Source of the DNA: Aporrectodea caliginosa
Taxonomy: Eukaryota > Annelida > Clitellata > Crassiclitellata > Lumbricidae
Length of the DNA stretch: 64,000 bases
Direction: 5' to 3'
NCBI GenBank assembly: GCA_020284085.1
Contig: JACEVL010000018.1
Span: forward strand, 2,470,001 to 2,534,000
Shown: piece by piece, positions 63,747-64,000 of the stretch
Layout: each line of letters begins with the position of its first letter
Position numbering within the stretch: the first letter of the stretch is position 1
Notes under the pieces: generated by a model
The model's input: only the letters and a program-made list of their open reading frames with translations
Told to the model about the DNA's origin: nothing
Databases searched by the model: none
Made by a program: the position numbers and the translations under genes

Positions 63747-64000
63747 ATATATGTATATATGCTTGGATGTACATAGAAGTGTGTATATGTATGTGTGCGT
63801 ATGTATATATTTATGTGCATGTGTGTATATTTTGTGTAGTGCATATGTATGCTGGTGTGTATGCTTGTGTGTGTATATGTATATGTATGTGTGTATGTAT
63901 GAATGTATGTATATATTTATGAGTGTCTGCATGCCTACACATAATGTGCTTGTATGTATGTATATATGTGTATGAATATTAATGAGTCGAAGTAGGATAC
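63595..64000. repeat. TA/TATG microsatellite
   Basis: A pure TA run at about 63700-63740 is followed by TATG/TGTG repeats to the window end. Confidence 0.9.

Overview
The window looks like nuclear DNA of a marine invertebrate animal, most likely a spiralian (annelid, nemertean, brachiopod or mollusc). The evidence is GT-AG introns, animal-specific gene families (TMEM169, CDC50A/TMEM30A, an MFSD4-type transporter), an amidated neuropeptide precursor of the W(X7)Wamide (MIP/allatostatin-B) type otherwise known from protostomes, and a very high load of tRNA-derived SINEs, non-LTR retrotransposon 3' ends, non-autonomous DNA transposons and microsatellites. The species cannot be named from the sequence.

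Layout. 1-7250: (ATC)n, (TACA)n and (CCAT)n microsatellites with SINE pieces and no gene. 7255-10100: an intact-looking neuropeptide gene (TATA box, signal peptide, 22 copies of a W(X7)Wamide peptide, poly(A) signal), except for one extra base near 8726 that breaks the frame. 10200-18000: microsatellites, SINEs and LINE tails. 18041-29836 (+): an MFSD4-like transporter in three coding exons; its 9.5-kb first intron holds a three-deep transposon nest (19158-21345), a 2.35-kb element with 398-bp inverted repeats (21675-24028) and two more hAT-like elements. 30162-34040: a 0.41-kb tandem duplication, 1.2 kb of TATA/TATG sequence, and a 155-bp satellite whose monomers each carry a pair of YY1-like motifs. 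34987-35421 (-): a possible first exon of an unrecognised gene with a CRE-bearing upstream region and a 34-bp palindromic insertion. 41412-42284 (-): TMEM169. 45475-46020: a minisatellite. 50459-59356 (-): TMEM30A/CDC50A in seven coding exons with consistent splice phases, its introns filled with repeats. 59357-64000: no convincing gene, with one possible first exon near 63386.

The genes do not form a pathway. The neuropeptide gene would act in secretory neurons or endocrine cells. TMEM30A would be the beta subunit of P4-ATPase lipid flippases. The MFSD4-like protein would be a multi-pass solute carrier. TMEM169 is a two-pass membrane protein of unknown function.

Repeat names used below. SINE-1: tRNA-like head, (TTA)n tail. 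SINE-2: head with TGGTTAGCGTGC. SINE-3: body with GGGCAAGTCCTTCACTCGC. SINE-4: body with CGCTCGTGAATAAGCTGG, tail of GATTAC units. SINE-5 and SINE-6: single tRNA-headed copies. All calls come from reading the sequence; no database search was made.
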